Source of the DNA: Aliidiomarina sp. B3213
GTDB lineage: Bacteria > Pseudomonadota > Gammaproteobacteria > Enterobacterales > Alteromonadaceae
NCBI RefSeq assembly: GCF_003290085.1
Contig: NZ_QMKJ01000001.1
Coordinates: 248,001-312,000 of the forward strand
Reading direction: 5' to 3'
DNA: 64,000 nt
Positions within the stretch are counted from its first letter, which is position 1. The number at the start of each line of letters is the position of its first letter. A program made the translations under genes and the position numbers. The notes below the pieces were generated by a model, which had not been told where the DNA came from, did not search any database, and saw nothing but the letters and a program-made list of their open reading frames with translations. Shown in pieces: positions 45,744 to 55,305 of the stretch.

Positions 45744-47393
45744 ATGGCTAGCAGCCTATCCCTAAAAACACGATTTACGCTACTCATAATAGCCGTTGTA
45801 CTGGGGGCAATAGTATTGCTCGGGGCGCTAGTTTACAACCTCACATCCACTTATATCACCGAGTCTATCGGTCGTTCTATTTCAGAACGCGCGGTTAATA
45901 TGGTTGAAAGACTCGATCAAAATATGAGTGCGCGCGTGCAGGAAGTGGAGCTACTTACCAGCTTGTACGAGGCAAACGATAGTCTCAATTCAAACCAACT
46001 TCGTGAGCAGCTCGAACAAATTCAACAACAGCATACTGTCTCGTCATGGATAGGGTTGTTAGACTCTAATGGTCGAGTGCAAGTTGCGACAGGAAGTATC
46101 CTCGAAGGCGCCAACATTTCTCATCGCCCCGTTTTTGAGTATGGCAGCCAAAGCCTTTGGGTCGGCGATGTTCATGAAGCGTTATTGCTGTCTGATTTAC
46201 TCCCCAACCCTAGTGGCGAACCTATTAAATTCGTAGACGTCGCTGCTCCACTACGCAATTCCGATGGAACACTGCGTGGTGTATTGGCTATGCATTTGAG
46301 TTGGGAGTGGGCTGAGCATGTTATGCAGTCTATGTTTCAAACTACAAGTAGCGATGCTTTCCCGATCGAATACTTTGTTGTAGCCGCGAATAACACAGTG
46401 CTTATGGGGCCAGAAAACACCATAGGTGCGGATTTACAAAGCTTAACAACCGACACGTTGCCTGCCGGCCTTGAAGGAGCAAGCTGGCGCATTCAAACAT
46501 GGCAAGATGGCTCTTTTCTTACCGGCTTTGCGAAAACAGAAGGTGCCGGCAATTACCCTGGCCTAGGGTGGAAAGTGGTAGCTCGCGTTCCAACAGTAAA
46601 CGCCTTTGAACCGCTGCATATATTGCAAAACAGGATTGCTATTTTTGGTTTAGGGTTAACAGTTTTATTTGCGGGCATTGGGTGGTTTTTTACCGCAAGG
46701 TTTTCTGCACCATTACTTCGGTTGTCTGCTGCAGCAGACAAAATTAAGTCACTTCAAGACGAGATTACGATTCCAGAAGAGCATGCCTCCCCAGAGCTGA
46801 TGGGGCTCTCTCAGTCTTTGAATAGTTTAATTGGTCGCCTAAAAAGTCAACGGGAAGAAATAGATGATTTGGAAGACATTGTTCATACCGATCCGTTAAC
46901 TGGACTTCATAATCGAACATTCTTGAATGAGTACCTTGGGCATGCTCTGGCAGAAAGTAAGCGCAATCAGGGTTGCCTTGCCCTAATGTACATCGATTTG
47001 GACGAATTTAAAGATGTGAATGATAATATGGGGCACCACGCTGGCGATGTACTGCTGCAAAAGTTAGCAAAGCGACTTAAACACATAGTGCGCGAGGAAG
47101 ACATTATTGCGCGTGTAGGTGGTGATGAGTTTGTTATGGCGATTAAGGCCAACGCTGAAGAAGTTGAAACATTACTAGCCAGAATAGCTGATCGCGTTAT
47201 AAAAAAACTTTCAAAGTCGGTAAATGTAGGTGAAGGTCAAGAAGCCCACGTAGGTGTTAGTGTGGGGGCTGCATGGTGGCCTAGTCATGGCAGTAGTATT
47301 GATGAAGTGGCGCGAAGGGCAGATAAAGCGTTATACCAAGCCAAAGAGTCCGGGAAAGGGCAATACATTATGTATACGAATGACAATGAATAA
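45744..47393 (+). CDS. dCache diguanylate cyclase
   Basis: A 549-residue membrane sensor making c-di-GMP. Membrane helix 1 (residues about 9-31), a periplasmic double-Cache domain (about 35-285), membrane helix 2 (about 293-314), a HAMP-like linker, and a GGDEF domain with intact GGDEF (near 459) and the inhibitory RxxD (REED) five residues before it. The periplasmic ligand is unknown. A GAGGA site precedes the ATG. The downstream Sel1-repeat gene starts 90 bases later on the same strand. Confidence 0.93.
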   Translation: MASSLSLKTRFTLLIIAVVLGAIVLLGALVYNLTSTYITESIGRSISERAVNMVERLDQNMSARVQEVELLTSLYEANDSLNSNQLREQLEQIQQQHTVSSWIGLLDSNGRVQVATGSILEGANISHRPVFEYGSQSLWVGDVHEALLLSDLLPNPSGEPIKFVDVAAPLRNSDGTLRGVLAMHLSWEWAEHVMQSMFQTTSSDAFPIEYFVVAANNTVLMGPENTIGADLQSLTTDTLPAGLEGASWRIQTWQDGSFLTGFAKTEGAGNYPGLGWKVVARVPTVNAFEPLHILQNRIAIFGLGLTVLFAGIGWFFTARFSAPLLRLSAAADKIKSLQDEITIPEEHASPELMGLSQSLNSLIGRLKSQREEIDDLEDIVHTDPLTGLHNRTFLNEYLGHALAESKRNQGCLALMYIDLDEFKDVNDNMGHHAGDVLLQKLAKRLKHIVREEDIIARVGGDEFVMAIKANAEEVETLLARIADRVIKKLSKSVNVGEGQEAHVGVSVGAAWWPSHGSSIDEVARRADKALYQAKESGKGQYIMYTNDNE

Positions 47394-47483
47394 TTAAATC
47401 ACTTATATCATCACTTCGCAGTCACTTAACGCTATAGTTACCTCTATAAAACCATTTTCTTTCAATTAAAGGCTATTGTTGCT

Positions 47484-49829
47484 ATGCATTTTTCTATGAG
47501 TTCAGCTTTACGTTCCGGTTTTCGCCTCTTGGGGGTTGGGCTGCTCATGCTATGTACATCAACTGTTTTTGCGTTCGACGATTTAACCATTGAAGAAGTT
47601 ACTGAAGTTGCACAAAGCGGCAATGTCCATGCTCAATATTACTTAGCTGTAAATTTCCAAAATGGCACGCGAGTATCTCAAGATTACACGCAAGCAGCTC
47701 ATTGGTATGAGCTCGCTGCGCAGCAAGGTTACGCCTATGCGCAAGTGAACCTGGGGGTTTTGTATGAGTACGGCATGGGTGTAGCTGAAAATACCACTGA
47801 AGCAGCTCGGTATTACCAAATGGCAGCGGAGCAAGGTATATCCGCCGCACAAGCTAATTTAGGTCAACTTTATTTAAATGGTAGTGGTGTTGAGCAATCA
47901 GACCAACAAGCCGCTCATTGGTTACAACAGGCGGCAGAACAGGGCGATGTGAACTCGCAAGCTACTTTAGGGTATTTATATCGAGCTGGTCGAGGTGTTC
48001 AGCGCTCTGATGAACTCGCTGCACAATGGTACCTTTCGGCTGCACAGCAGGGTAATGCATGGTCACAACATAATTTAGCTTCGATGTATGAGTTTGGGCG
48101 TGGAGTAGAGCAGTCAGATGAGCGGGCTTTTGAATACTATATGCAAGCAGCGCAGCAGGGGATGGCGGCTTCTCAGGTGAATCTTGGCTTTATGTTTGAA
48201 AACGGCCGAGGAACAGAAAAAGACCTGGAGCAGGCCCAGTTCTTATATAGAGATGCAGCACGGCAGGGCAATACCGATGGGAAATTTAACTTAGCGCGAC
48301 TATATGACTATGGGTTAGGTGTTGAAGAGTCAAAACGTGAAGCTTTTCGTTGGTATAAGTTGGCCGCAGAAGAAGGGCACCCGGTGGCGCAAAACCGATT
48401 AGGTGAGTTGTACCTTCATGGATTAGGTACAGCGCCCTCGGTGGAGTCGGCAATGATGTGGATAGAAATGTCTGCACAGCAAGGTTATGTGAGAGCACAA
48501 GCTAATTTAGGTCAAATGCTACTTTCTACTGAAGGCGTAATTCCTAACGTAGAGCAAGCTTTTCAATGGCTGAGCCGAGCGGCGGAACAAGGTGACGCAG
48601 TAGCCCAAGTCAACCTGGCGTCAATGTATCAAGAAGGAAACGGTGTAAGCCAAGACTACACGCAAGCGGCACATTATTACCGACAAGCAGCGGACGCCGA
48701 TAATCCGAGTGCCCAAAATTTACTAGCGACTTTGTACGAAGAAGGGTTAGGGGTAGAGCAGTCGTACGAGCAAGCAATTCGTTGGTATAACCGAGCAGCA
48801 AGGCTTGAGTTCGCACCGGCGATGAATAATTTGGGTGTGCTCTATCAGTTTGGTCGCGGTGTGGAACCGTCTCAGGAGGAAGCTGCACTATGGTATCAAC
48901 AAGCGGCGGACCTAGGGAACGCAAATGCTCAAGCAAGCCTTGCGTACATGTATGAGCATGGTTTAGGTGTTGATGAAAATCACGAAGTTGCGTTTCAGTA
49001 TTATTTACAAGCGGCCCAACAAGGCCACGCGAGTGCACAATATAATGTTGGCCTGCTGTATCGCCAAGGGAAAGGCGTTGAGCGTGACGGTGGTGAAGCT
49101 GCGAATTGGCTTGTGCAAGCAGCAAACGCCGGTAATGTGGACGCACAAGGCAGTCTTGGCGAGTTGTATGAGTTGGGCGATGGTGTGACGCAAGACTATC
49201 AAGAAGCTGCGCGCTGGTATTTAATGGCTGCGGAGCAAGGAGACTTGTGGTCGCAAAACGCATTGGGATTACTGCACGAGGGTGGTAACGGTGTAACTCA
49301 GTCATACGAGCAGGCTGCAGATTGGTATATGCAAGCGGCTGAGCAGGGCAACGCTGCGGCCCAAGCTAACTTAGGATTACTGTACCGTGCTGGTAATGGT
49401 GTACGGCAAAGCGATGAAGAAGCTGTACGTTGGTATCGGCAAGCCGCAGAGCAAGGCAATGAGCTGGCGCAAATGAACCTTGGGTACATGTACGACAATG
49501 GTTTAGGTGTGTCAGAGGACTCCCAACAAGCTGCGCACTGGTACCAGCTTGCTGCGGAACAGGGGAATTCCAATGCGGCAACCAACCTTGGCGCGTTGTA
49601 TGAAAGTGGTCGAGGTGTTGAACAAAATATGGAGCAAGCCGTTGCGCTGTATACTCAAGCGGCTGAAAGCGGAAATGACGTAGCACAAAATATACTGGGT
49701 TTACTGTATTTAAACGGCACAGGTGTGGAGCAGTCGAACGAACTGGCGACCTACTGGTTTGCGGAAGCTGCTGCTCAGGGAAACGAAGAAGCTATATCTA
49801 ATCAACAGTTATTAAACGGTAACGAGTGA
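47484..49829 (+). CDS. Secreted protein made of about twenty Sel1-like repeats
   Basis: A 781-residue exported protein: signal peptide (residues 1-31, ending VFA-FDD), then about twenty tandem 36-residue Sel1-like repeats to the C-terminus. Each repeat reads close to A..W...AAEQG.A.AQ.NLG.LYE.G.GV.QS. The whole should form one long alpha-solenoid, probably a periplasmic scaffold that binds a partner protein. The regular repetition shows in the DNA as well, so part of the gene probably grew by duplication. The next gene, an RCK-type channel, starts 10 bases after its stop, indicating a shared transcript. No catalytic domain is present. Confidence 0.9.
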   Translation: MHFSMSSALRSGFRLLGVGLLMLCTSTVFAFDDLTIEEVTEVAQSGNVHAQYYLAVNFQNGTRVSQDYTQAAHWYELAAQQGYAYAQVNLGVLYEYGMGVAENTTEAARYYQMAAEQGISAAQANLGQLYLNGSGVEQSDQQAAHWLQQAAEQGDVNSQATLGYLYRAGRGVQRSDELAAQWYLSAAQQGNAWSQHNLASMYEFGRGVEQSDERAFEYYMQAAQQGMAASQVNLGFMFENGRGTEKDLEQAQFLYRDAARQGNTDGKFNLARLYDYGLGVEESKREAFRWYKLAAEEGHPVAQNRLGELYLHGLGTAPSVESAMMWIEMSAQQGYVRAQANLGQMLLSTEGVIPNVEQAFQWLSRAAEQGDAVAQVNLASMYQEGNGVSQDYTQAAHYYRQAADADNPSAQNLLATLYEEGLGVEQSYEQAIRWYNRAARLEFAPAMNNLGVLYQFGRGVEPSQEEAALWYQQAADLGNANAQASLAYMYEHGLGVDENHEVAFQYYLQAAQQGHASAQYNVGLLYRQGKGVERDGGEAANWLVQAANAGNVDAQGSLGELYELGDGVTQDYQEAARWYLMAAEQGDLWSQNALGLLHEGGNGVTQSYEQAADWYMQAAEQGNAAAQANLGLLYRAGNGVRQSDEEAVRWYRQAAEQGNELAQMNLGYMYDNGLGVSEDSQQAAHWYQLAAEQGNSNAATNLGALYESGRGVEQNMEQAVALYTQAAESGNDVAQNILGLLYLNGTGVEQSNELATYWFAEAAAQGNEEAISNQQLLNGNE

Positions 49830-49839
49830 GAAAATAATT

Positions 49840-51750
49840 ATGATATTCAAATTAAGGATGATCGACCGTTTAAAATATTATGCAGAGCGCATGCTTGGTG
49901 GTGGCGCAATAGCGCAATTACTGTTTGTGGCCTTGGTGGTATTGGCTGTTGCCGTTTCCGGTGGTTTACTGGCTTATTTTTTTGTACCGACAGAGTACAA
50001 GCTTGGAGAAGAGGTATGGTGGTCGTTTCTTCGTCTAACTGACCCTGGGTACCTTGGTGATGACGAGGGGCTGTGGCGTAGGGTTATCTCCACTGCGTTG
50101 ACACTATTTGGCTATGTGTTGTTTATGGGTACCTTGGTTGCGATTATGACCCAATGGTTATACCGCAATATGCGCAACCTAGAACAGGGGCAAACCCCAG
50201 TTACGTTAAATGGCCACCACGTTATTTTAGGGTGGAATTCTCGCTCAATTCCAGTGATTCGAGAACTACTCACTTTCAGCCCTAAACGAGGCAGCGGCAG
50301 CCGAATAGCGGCGCTTGCAGAAGACATCACTAGTGGGCCGGTTAATGAAGTTCTATCTGAACGTTGGGGCACTTGGACACAACGCCGTGTTGTGCTCCGT
50401 TCGGGCTCTGTTTTAAACCCTGAACACCTGCACCGTGTAGCAGTATCGAATGCGAAAACTGTGATTATTCCGTCGCGCCGAAACGACGGTGAAAGTTCAA
50501 TTTCCAACGACGCAAATGTCATTAAAATGCTGGTTTCACTTGATGCACAAACAGCTCATAGTGCAAACAAACCTGCGGTAGTAGCAGAGCTTAGCGATGC
50601 TGCCAAAATACCGGTGGCTATTCATGCGTTTAATGGCCCGTTACAGGTGGTTCCGGGTGACTTGATGGTAGCTCGAATCTTGGCTCGAAGCGCTCTTTAT
50701 CCGGGCTTGGCTAGTACGGTGAATGCCATATTGTTAGATAGCGAGCAGTCACAGATTATCCCCGTGCACTTTCCTCAATTTATTGGTTGTAAGTGGCAGG
50801 AGGTCTTTGGCTACTTCGAAGAAGTTACACCATGCGGCATCGTGCGTCGTTACGAAGGCCGTAATCAGACCATTCTGGCTCCAGCAGCCAGTGAAGTTAT
50901 CCAAGAACATGACCAAATCCTGATTATTGCCTCGCAAAGTGACAACAAAGCACCGCTCTCGAAGTCTCGGCGCTATATACCGTCCAAGCATACCGAACGT
51001 TTATTAACGCCACCGGCACCTAAAAGACGTAAAATTCTAATTTTAGGATGGAATCAGAGTGTTCCGCTGCTGATCAAAGAGTTAGGGATGGAGCAAGATT
51101 GCAGATACGAAATAACCCTGATTAGTACTGCTTCAGCCGCAGAACGTAAGAGCAAAATAAACAAAATAGTGGGCGACAAATGGCCGGGCACGTTCGAGTT
51201 CATTGAAGCGGATTACACCGACATGAATACTCTGCAAGCCCTGCCTTTGGCGTCTTTCGACAATGTTATGTTGCTAAGTAGTGACCGCTTAGGTACAGGT
51301 GAAGAAGCTGACGCTAGAACAGTAGTGGGGCTAATGGTGTTGGACTTTCTTTTAACTCAGCAGAATTTAGAAGAAAAACGTCCGCATGTGTTAATTGAAT
51401 TACATGACCAGAGTAATGAAGTTTATGTGAACCATGCCAACAGTGACGTTATTGTAAGTTCTGTTGTTATCAGTCATGTGTTAGCGCAGGTGGCATTGTA
51501 TCCGCCCATTCGTTCGGTGTATGACCATCTACTTTCGAGTGCTGGCGCACATCTTTCAGTGCGCTATCTGCCAGAGTCTATGTATCGGCCTATGGCGGTC
51601 GCGGAGTTACAGCAATATGTGATTGCAGAGGGGGGCGTGCTCATCGGTGTAAACCCCGACGGTTTACGTGTGCAACTGAACCCAGAAACGCATGAACACG
51701 TTCATTGCGGACCAGATACCCAACTTATTGTGATTATGCCAGACCGATAG
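49840..51750 (+). CDS. CASTOR/POLLUX-like ion channel with RCK/TrkA-N domains
   Basis: A 636-residue protein similar to plant CASTOR/POLLUX (DMI1) channels. Two N-terminal membrane helices (residues about 23-48 and 87-106) flank a pore segment WWSFLRLTDPGYLGDDEG (about 62-79). Two RCK-like NAD-binding modules follow: HHVILGWNSRSIPVIREL (about 124) and RKILILGWNQSVPLLIKEL (about 395), with gating domains after each. Bacterial members are uncharacterised; the plant ones conduct cations at the nuclear envelope. It starts 10 bases after the Sel1-repeat gene, a pairing that suggests a functional link. Its stop directly precedes the suf regulatory repeats. Confidence 0.85.
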   Translation: MIFKLRMIDRLKYYAERMLGGGAIAQLLFVALVVLAVAVSGGLLAYFFVPTEYKLGEEVWWSFLRLTDPGYLGDDEGLWRRVISTALTLFGYVLFMGTLVAIMTQWLYRNMRNLEQGQTPVTLNGHHVILGWNSRSIPVIRELLTFSPKRGSGSRIAALAEDITSGPVNEVLSERWGTWTQRRVVLRSGSVLNPEHLHRVAVSNAKTVIIPSRRNDGESSISNDANVIKMLVSLDAQTAHSANKPAVVAELSDAAKIPVAIHAFNGPLQVVPGDLMVARILARSALYPGLASTVNAILLDSEQSQIIPVHFPQFIGCKWQEVFGYFEEVTPCGIVRRYEGRNQTILAPAASEVIQEHDQILIIASQSDNKAPLSKSRRYIPSKHTERLLTPPAPKRRKILILGWNQSVPLLIKELGMEQDCRYEITLISTASAAERKSKINKIVGDKWPGTFEFIEADYTDMNTLQALPLASFDNVMLLSSDRLGTGEEADARTVVGLMVLDFLLTQQNLEEKRPHVLIELHDQSNEVYVNHANSDVIVSSVVISHVLAQVALYPPIRSVYDHLLSSAGAHLSVRYLPESMYRPMAVAELQQYVIAEGGVLIGVNPDGLRVQLNPETHEHVHCGPDTQLIVIMPDR

Positions 51751-51794
51751 AGATATTCGCTTAATAGAATAGAGATTTTCGCTTGTTAGAATAG
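51751..51794 (+). repeat. Two tandem 22-base direct repeats upstream of the suf promoter
   Basis: Positions 51751-51772 and 51773-51794 are direct repeats identical at 19 of 22 bases, sharing AGAT-TTCGCTT-TAGAATAG. The first begins right after the stop codon of the channel gene, and the second overlaps the first four bases of the IscR site. A 22-base period is two helical turns, so a dimeric activator or repressor could bind the same DNA face twice. Each copy also contains a -10-like TAGAAT. Confidence 0.75.
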
Positions 51795-51823
51795 TTGAGT
51801 GAAATAGTCGGGAAAGGTATAAT
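51791..51823 (+). promoter_or_regulatory. sufB promoter overlapped by an IscR type 1 operator
   Basis: TTGAGT (51795-51800), a 17-base spacer and TATAAT (51818-51823) form a strong sigma-70 promoter. The 25 bases 51791-51815 agree with the E. coli IscR type 1 motif (ATASYYGACT-RWWWY-AGTCRRSTAT) at 22 positions and cover the -35 element, so holo-IscR should block RNA polymerase. The leader to the sufB ATG is about 30 bases. Confidence 0.85.
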
Positions 51824-51860
51824 ATGCGCCAATCTGACCGACCCGTCACGAGGATTTATA

Positions 51861-53297
51861 ATGAGCGAACAAATCGAACAGGCCATATTACGGAAATATG
51901 ACGCCGGATTTGTATCAGAAGTGGAATCTGATACTTTTCCTGCTGGCCTAGATGAAGACGTTATTCGCGGTATTTCAGCGATGAAAAATGAACCTGAGTG
52001 GATGCTAGAGTGGCGCCTCCAGGCATTTCGTAGCTGGCAAAAAATGAAAGAGCCAGATTGGGCACACTTGGGCTACGATCCCGTTGATTATCAAGCTATT
52101 TCTTACTATTCAGCTCCTAAAAGCATGAAAGATAAGCCGAAGTCGTTAGACGAGGTTGATCCGGAATTGCTCCGCACATACGAAAAGCTAGGTATTCCGC
52201 TACACGAGCAAGAAATGCTTGCCGGTGTTGCGGTAGACGCTGTTTTTGATTCGGTTTCAGTGGTCACTACGTTTCGCGAAAAACTAGAAGAGGCAGGTGT
52301 TATCTTCTGCCCGATTTCGGAAGCTATTGAGAAGTACCCTGACCTAGTTAAAAAGTATATTGGAAGCGTTGTTCCTCGTGGGGATAACTTCTTTGCAGCG
52401 CTAAACAGCGCAGTATTTACAGACGGTTCATTTGTTTATATTCCAAAAGGTGTGCGTTGCCCGATGGAGCTGTCTACTTATTTTCGTATTAACGAGTTAA
52501 ATACTGGACAGTTCGAAAGAACGCTTATTGTGGCTGATGAAGGAAGCCACGTGAGCTACCTAGAGGGCTGTACCGCACCACAACGAGATGAGAACCAGTT
52601 GCACGCAGCTGTGGTAGAGCTGGTGGCGTTGGATGATGCGGAAATTAAGTACAGCACGGTTCAAAACTGGTACCCAGGTGATGAAAACGGCAAGGGCGGT
52701 ATTTACAACTTTGTGACCAAGCGCGGTGTGTGCGAGCGCAATGCGAAGATTTCGTGGACACAGGTAGAAACTGGCTCGGCAATTACTTGGAAGTATCCTA
52801 GCTGCGTACTTCGTGGAGACAACAGTGTAGGTGAATTCTATTCTGTGGCGCTCACGCGAGGGCGACAACAAGCGGATACCGGTACAAAAATGATTCACTT
52901 GGGTAAGAACACCAAGTCGACCATTATTTCCAAGGGGATTTCCGCGGGTAACAGCAGTAATGCATACCGCGGCTTAGTGAAAATGGGGCCAAACTCAGAC
53001 GGTGCGAGAAACTTTACTGAGTGTGACTCTCTGCTTATCGGTGATACGTGTGCTGCGCATACATTCCCGTATATAGAAAGTTCTAATCCGTCTGCGATCG
53101 TTGAACATGAGGCTACCACCTCGAAAGTTAGCGATGATCAATTGTTTTTATGTCAGCAACGTGGCTTAGACGCTGAGAAAGCGGTCTCGATGATAGTGAA
53201 CGGCTTCTGTAAAGAAGTATTCAAAGAGCTACCGATGGAATTCGCAGTAGAAGCTGGCAAGTTATTAGAAATTAGTCTTGAAGGTTCAGTGGGGTAA
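51861..53297 (+). CDS. sufB: Fe-S cluster assembly scaffold protein SufB
   Basis: SufB is the scaffold subunit of the SufBC2D complex on which iron-sulfur clusters are built. The 478 residues (E. coli 495) carry the typical [19 protein letters not shown] start, the [42 protein letters not shown] block, [17 protein letters not shown] and a C-terminal region with ECDSLLIGD and [23 protein letters not shown]. The ATG at 51861 follows GAGGA; an open frame extends further back but this start fits the family. First gene of the operon, controlled by the IscR site just upstream. Confidence 0.97.
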   Translation: MSEQIEQAILRKYDAGFVSEVESDTFPAGLDEDVIRGISAMKNEPEWMLEWRLQAFRSWQKMKEPDWAHLGYDPVDYQAISYYSAPKSMKDKPKSLDEVDPELLRTYEKLGIPLHEQEMLAGVAVDAVFDSVSVVTTFREKLEEAGVIFCPISEAIEKYPDLVKKYIGSVVPRGDNFFAALNSAVFTDGSFVYIPKGVRCPMELSTYFRINELNTGQFERTLIVADEGSHVSYLEGCTAPQRDENQLHAAVVELVALDDAEIKYSTVQNWYPGDENGKGGIYNFVTKRGVCERNAKISWTQVETGSAITWKYPSCVLRGDNSVGEFYSVALTRGRQQADTGTKMIHLGKNTKSTIISKGISAGNSSNAYRGLVKMGPNSDGARNFTECDSLLIGDTCAAHTFPYIESSNPSAIVEHEATTSKVSDDQLFLCQQRGLDAEKAVSMIVNGFCKEVFKELPMEFAVEAGKLLEISLEGSVG

Positions 53298-53299
53298 GC

Positions 53300-54058
53300 A
53301 TGTTATCGATTAAAAATTTACACGTAAGTGTTGAAGACAAAGAGATTCTAAAAGGACTGAACCTAGAAATTAGTGAAGGCGAAGTTCACGCGATCATGGG
53401 GCCGAATGGCGCCGGCAAAAGTACCTTAGGTTACTTATTATCTGGCCGTGAAGGTTATGAAGCAACGTCTGGAAACGTTGTATTTGCAGAGCGTGACTTA
53501 TTAGATCTTGAAGTAGACGAGCGCGCACAAGCAGGTTTGTTTCTAGCATTTCAATATCCGGTGGAAATTCCAGGCGTGAGCAATATGGAATTTATGAAAG
53601 AGTCGGTTAATGCTGTTCGTGAAGCACGTGGTGAAGAGGCTTATACAGCAGCTGAGTTTTTAAAGCTGGCGAAAGAAGCATGTAAGCACGTGAATTTACC
53701 TCTCGACTTCCTAAAACGCGGCGTGAATGAAGGCTTCTCGGGTGGTGAGAAAAAGCGTAACGAAATCATGCAACTTATTTTGTTGCAACCTAAACTAGCT
53801 ATTCTAGACGAGTCGGACTCTGGTTTAGATATCGATGCATTGAAGGTTGTAGCTGAAGGTGTAAATAGCCAACGTGACGGTAAGCGTAGCTTCATTGTCG
53901 TGACGCATTACCAGCGTTTACTTGATTTCATTGAACCTGACTTTGTACACATTCTTGCTGACGGCAAAATTGTTAAAAGTGGTGGTCCAGAGCTTGCGAA
54001 AGAAGTTGAAGCAAGTGGTTATGCTTGGCTAGAAAAAGGTGAGGAGGCAACTGCATGA
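53300..54058 (+). CDS. sufC: Fe-S cluster assembly ATPase SufC
   Basis: The 252-residue ABC-type ATPase of the SufBC2D complex, which powers conformational change in the scaffold. Walker A GPNGAGKS (near 35), Q-loop in LFLAFQYPVEIPGV, signature FSGGEKKR(N), Walker B LAILDESDSGLD (the SufC-type DESDSGLDIDAL) and the switch His in VVTHYQRLL are all present. It begins two bases after sufB and overlaps sufD by four bases. Confidence 0.97.
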   Translation: MLSIKNLHVSVEDKEILKGLNLEISEGEVHAIMGPNGAGKSTLGYLLSGREGYEATSGNVVFAERDLLDLEVDERAQAGLFLAFQYPVEIPGVSNMEFMKESVNAVREARGEEAYTAAEFLKLAKEACKHVNLPLDFLKRGVNEGFSGGEKKRNEIMQLILLQPKLAILDESDSGLDIDALKVVAEGVNSQRDGKRSFIVVTHYQRLLDFIEPDFVHILADGKIVKSGGPELAKEVEASGYAWLEKGEEATA

Positions 54059-55305
54059 GTCAGTGGCTTGCCAATGTTTTAGAACGTAGCTCAGCTGACG
54101 CAGGAACGTTGTCGTCATTGCGAGAGGCTTCTCTTGCAAAGTTAAAGGACATATCGTGGCCTACTCGCCGTACTGAAGCATGGCGTTACACATCTTTGCA
54201 CCCGGTTGAGAAGTTGTCGCTAAAAACCAATGCAGAGGTCTCTGAACAGTTCGACGCACCCGAAGTTGATGACCTAAATAGTATCGACATCGTTATGGTT
54301 AACGGTTCACTGCAAACCTCTATTGCTGATCTTAAATTACCTAACGGCGTGTCGATTTGTGCTTTGAATGAATTAGAAGCAGGCGCAGCAGCGAAGTTGA
54401 ACTCGGCGAAACCCAGTCATCATTTATTTGGGTTGGTGAACGATGTTTTGGCGAATAGCGGCCTGTTTATTGAAGTCGATGCAGGTACTGTTGTGGAGCA
54501 GCCGATTCGAGTAGTGAACTACACACTCGATGGCGTAGAAGCGCATAGTCGTGTTTTCGTGCAACTTGGTGAAGGCGCAAAGTGCTCTGTTATTGAACAT
54601 GGGACCGGCAGTGAGCAAAGCTTAAATACCGTGTTCTCTGAATATGTTATTGGTGACAAAGCCGAACTAGAACACTATCGTTTCGCGTTGCATGGTGGCC
54701 AAGCTATTCATGTGGGTGGATGTCATTTCAAATTGCATAATGAATCTAAGCTAAATAGCACTGTTGTGGGTTATGGCAGTGAGCTAAGCCGCTTAGATGT
54801 AGACATTATTCATGCCGCAGAACACGCACATGCGAAAATGAATGCTGTCTATTTGCTGGGTTACAAAGAGCATTTCGACCTACACACTAATATTGAACAC
54901 ACGATGCCCAATGGTACTTCTGAAGAAAACGCCAGAGGAATTGTAGGTGACAAAGCTCGTGCAACGTTTAATGGTCGTATCCACATTCATCGCGACGCTC
55001 AGAAAACACTAGCGGAACTTAATAACCGTAATCTGCTGCTTTCTCGGGGTGGACAAATTAATACTAAGCCTGAGCTTGAAATTTATGCAGACGATGTACA
55101 ATGTGCGCATGGTGCAACCGTTGCAGAAATCTCAGACGAAGCGTTGTATTACATGCTATCGCGCGGCATTAACAAGTCAAAAGCGTTAGTTATGCTGAAC
55201 TTTGGCTTTATTCAAGAATTGGTCAACCAAATGCCAAATAAAGCGTTAGCGAACTGGTTACAACCGCAACTGCGCGCACGTTTTGAAGAAATGGGGCGCC
55301 AATGA
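54055..55305 (+). CDS. sufD: Fe-S cluster assembly protein SufD
   Basis: SufD (416 residues) pairs with SufB in the SufBC2D scaffold and is needed for iron acquisition. The RRTEAWRYTSLHPVEKL head, the beta-helix core (VDAGTVVEQPIRVVNYTLDG onward), and the C-terminal block GRIHIHRDAQKTLAELNNRNLLLSRGGQINTKPELEIYADDVQCAHGATV with the conserved His are visible. It overlaps sufC and sufS by four bases each (ATGA), with GAGGAGG before its start. Confidence 0.96.
   Translation: MSQWLANVLERSSADAGTLSSLREASLAKLKDISWPTRRTEAWRYTSLHPVEKLSLKTNAEVSEQFDAPEVDDLNSIDIVMVNGSLQTSIADLKLPNGVSICALNELEAGAAAKLNSAKPSHHLFGLVNDVLANSGLFIEVDAGTVVEQPIRVVNYTLDGVEAHSRVFVQLGEGAKCSVIEHGTGSEQSLNTVFSEYVIGDKAELEHYRFALHGGQAIHVGGCHFKLHNESKLNSTVVGYGSELSRLDVDIIHAAEHAHAKMNAVYLLGYKEHFDLHTNIEHTMPNGTSEENARGIVGDKARATFNGRIHIHRDAQKTLAELNNRNLLLSRGGQINTKPELEIYADDVQCAHGATVAEISDEALYYMLSRGINKSKALVMLNFGFIQELVNQMPNKALANWLQPQLRARFEEMGRQ

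Noticed and set aside
48610-49305. A 231-residue open frame on the minus strand inside the Sel1-repeat gene, and other long minus-strand frames in the same region
   Set aside because: They are shadow frames created by the repetitive, stop-poor coding strand; they have no ribosome-binding sites and no recognisable protein features.
47600-49800. Possible CRISPR-like or satellite repeat array
   Set aside because: The repetition is in frame, about 108 bases per unit and codes for 36-residue Sel1 repeats; there are no short identical repeats with unique spacers. The same holds for the repeats in the protease gene at 34638-37175.
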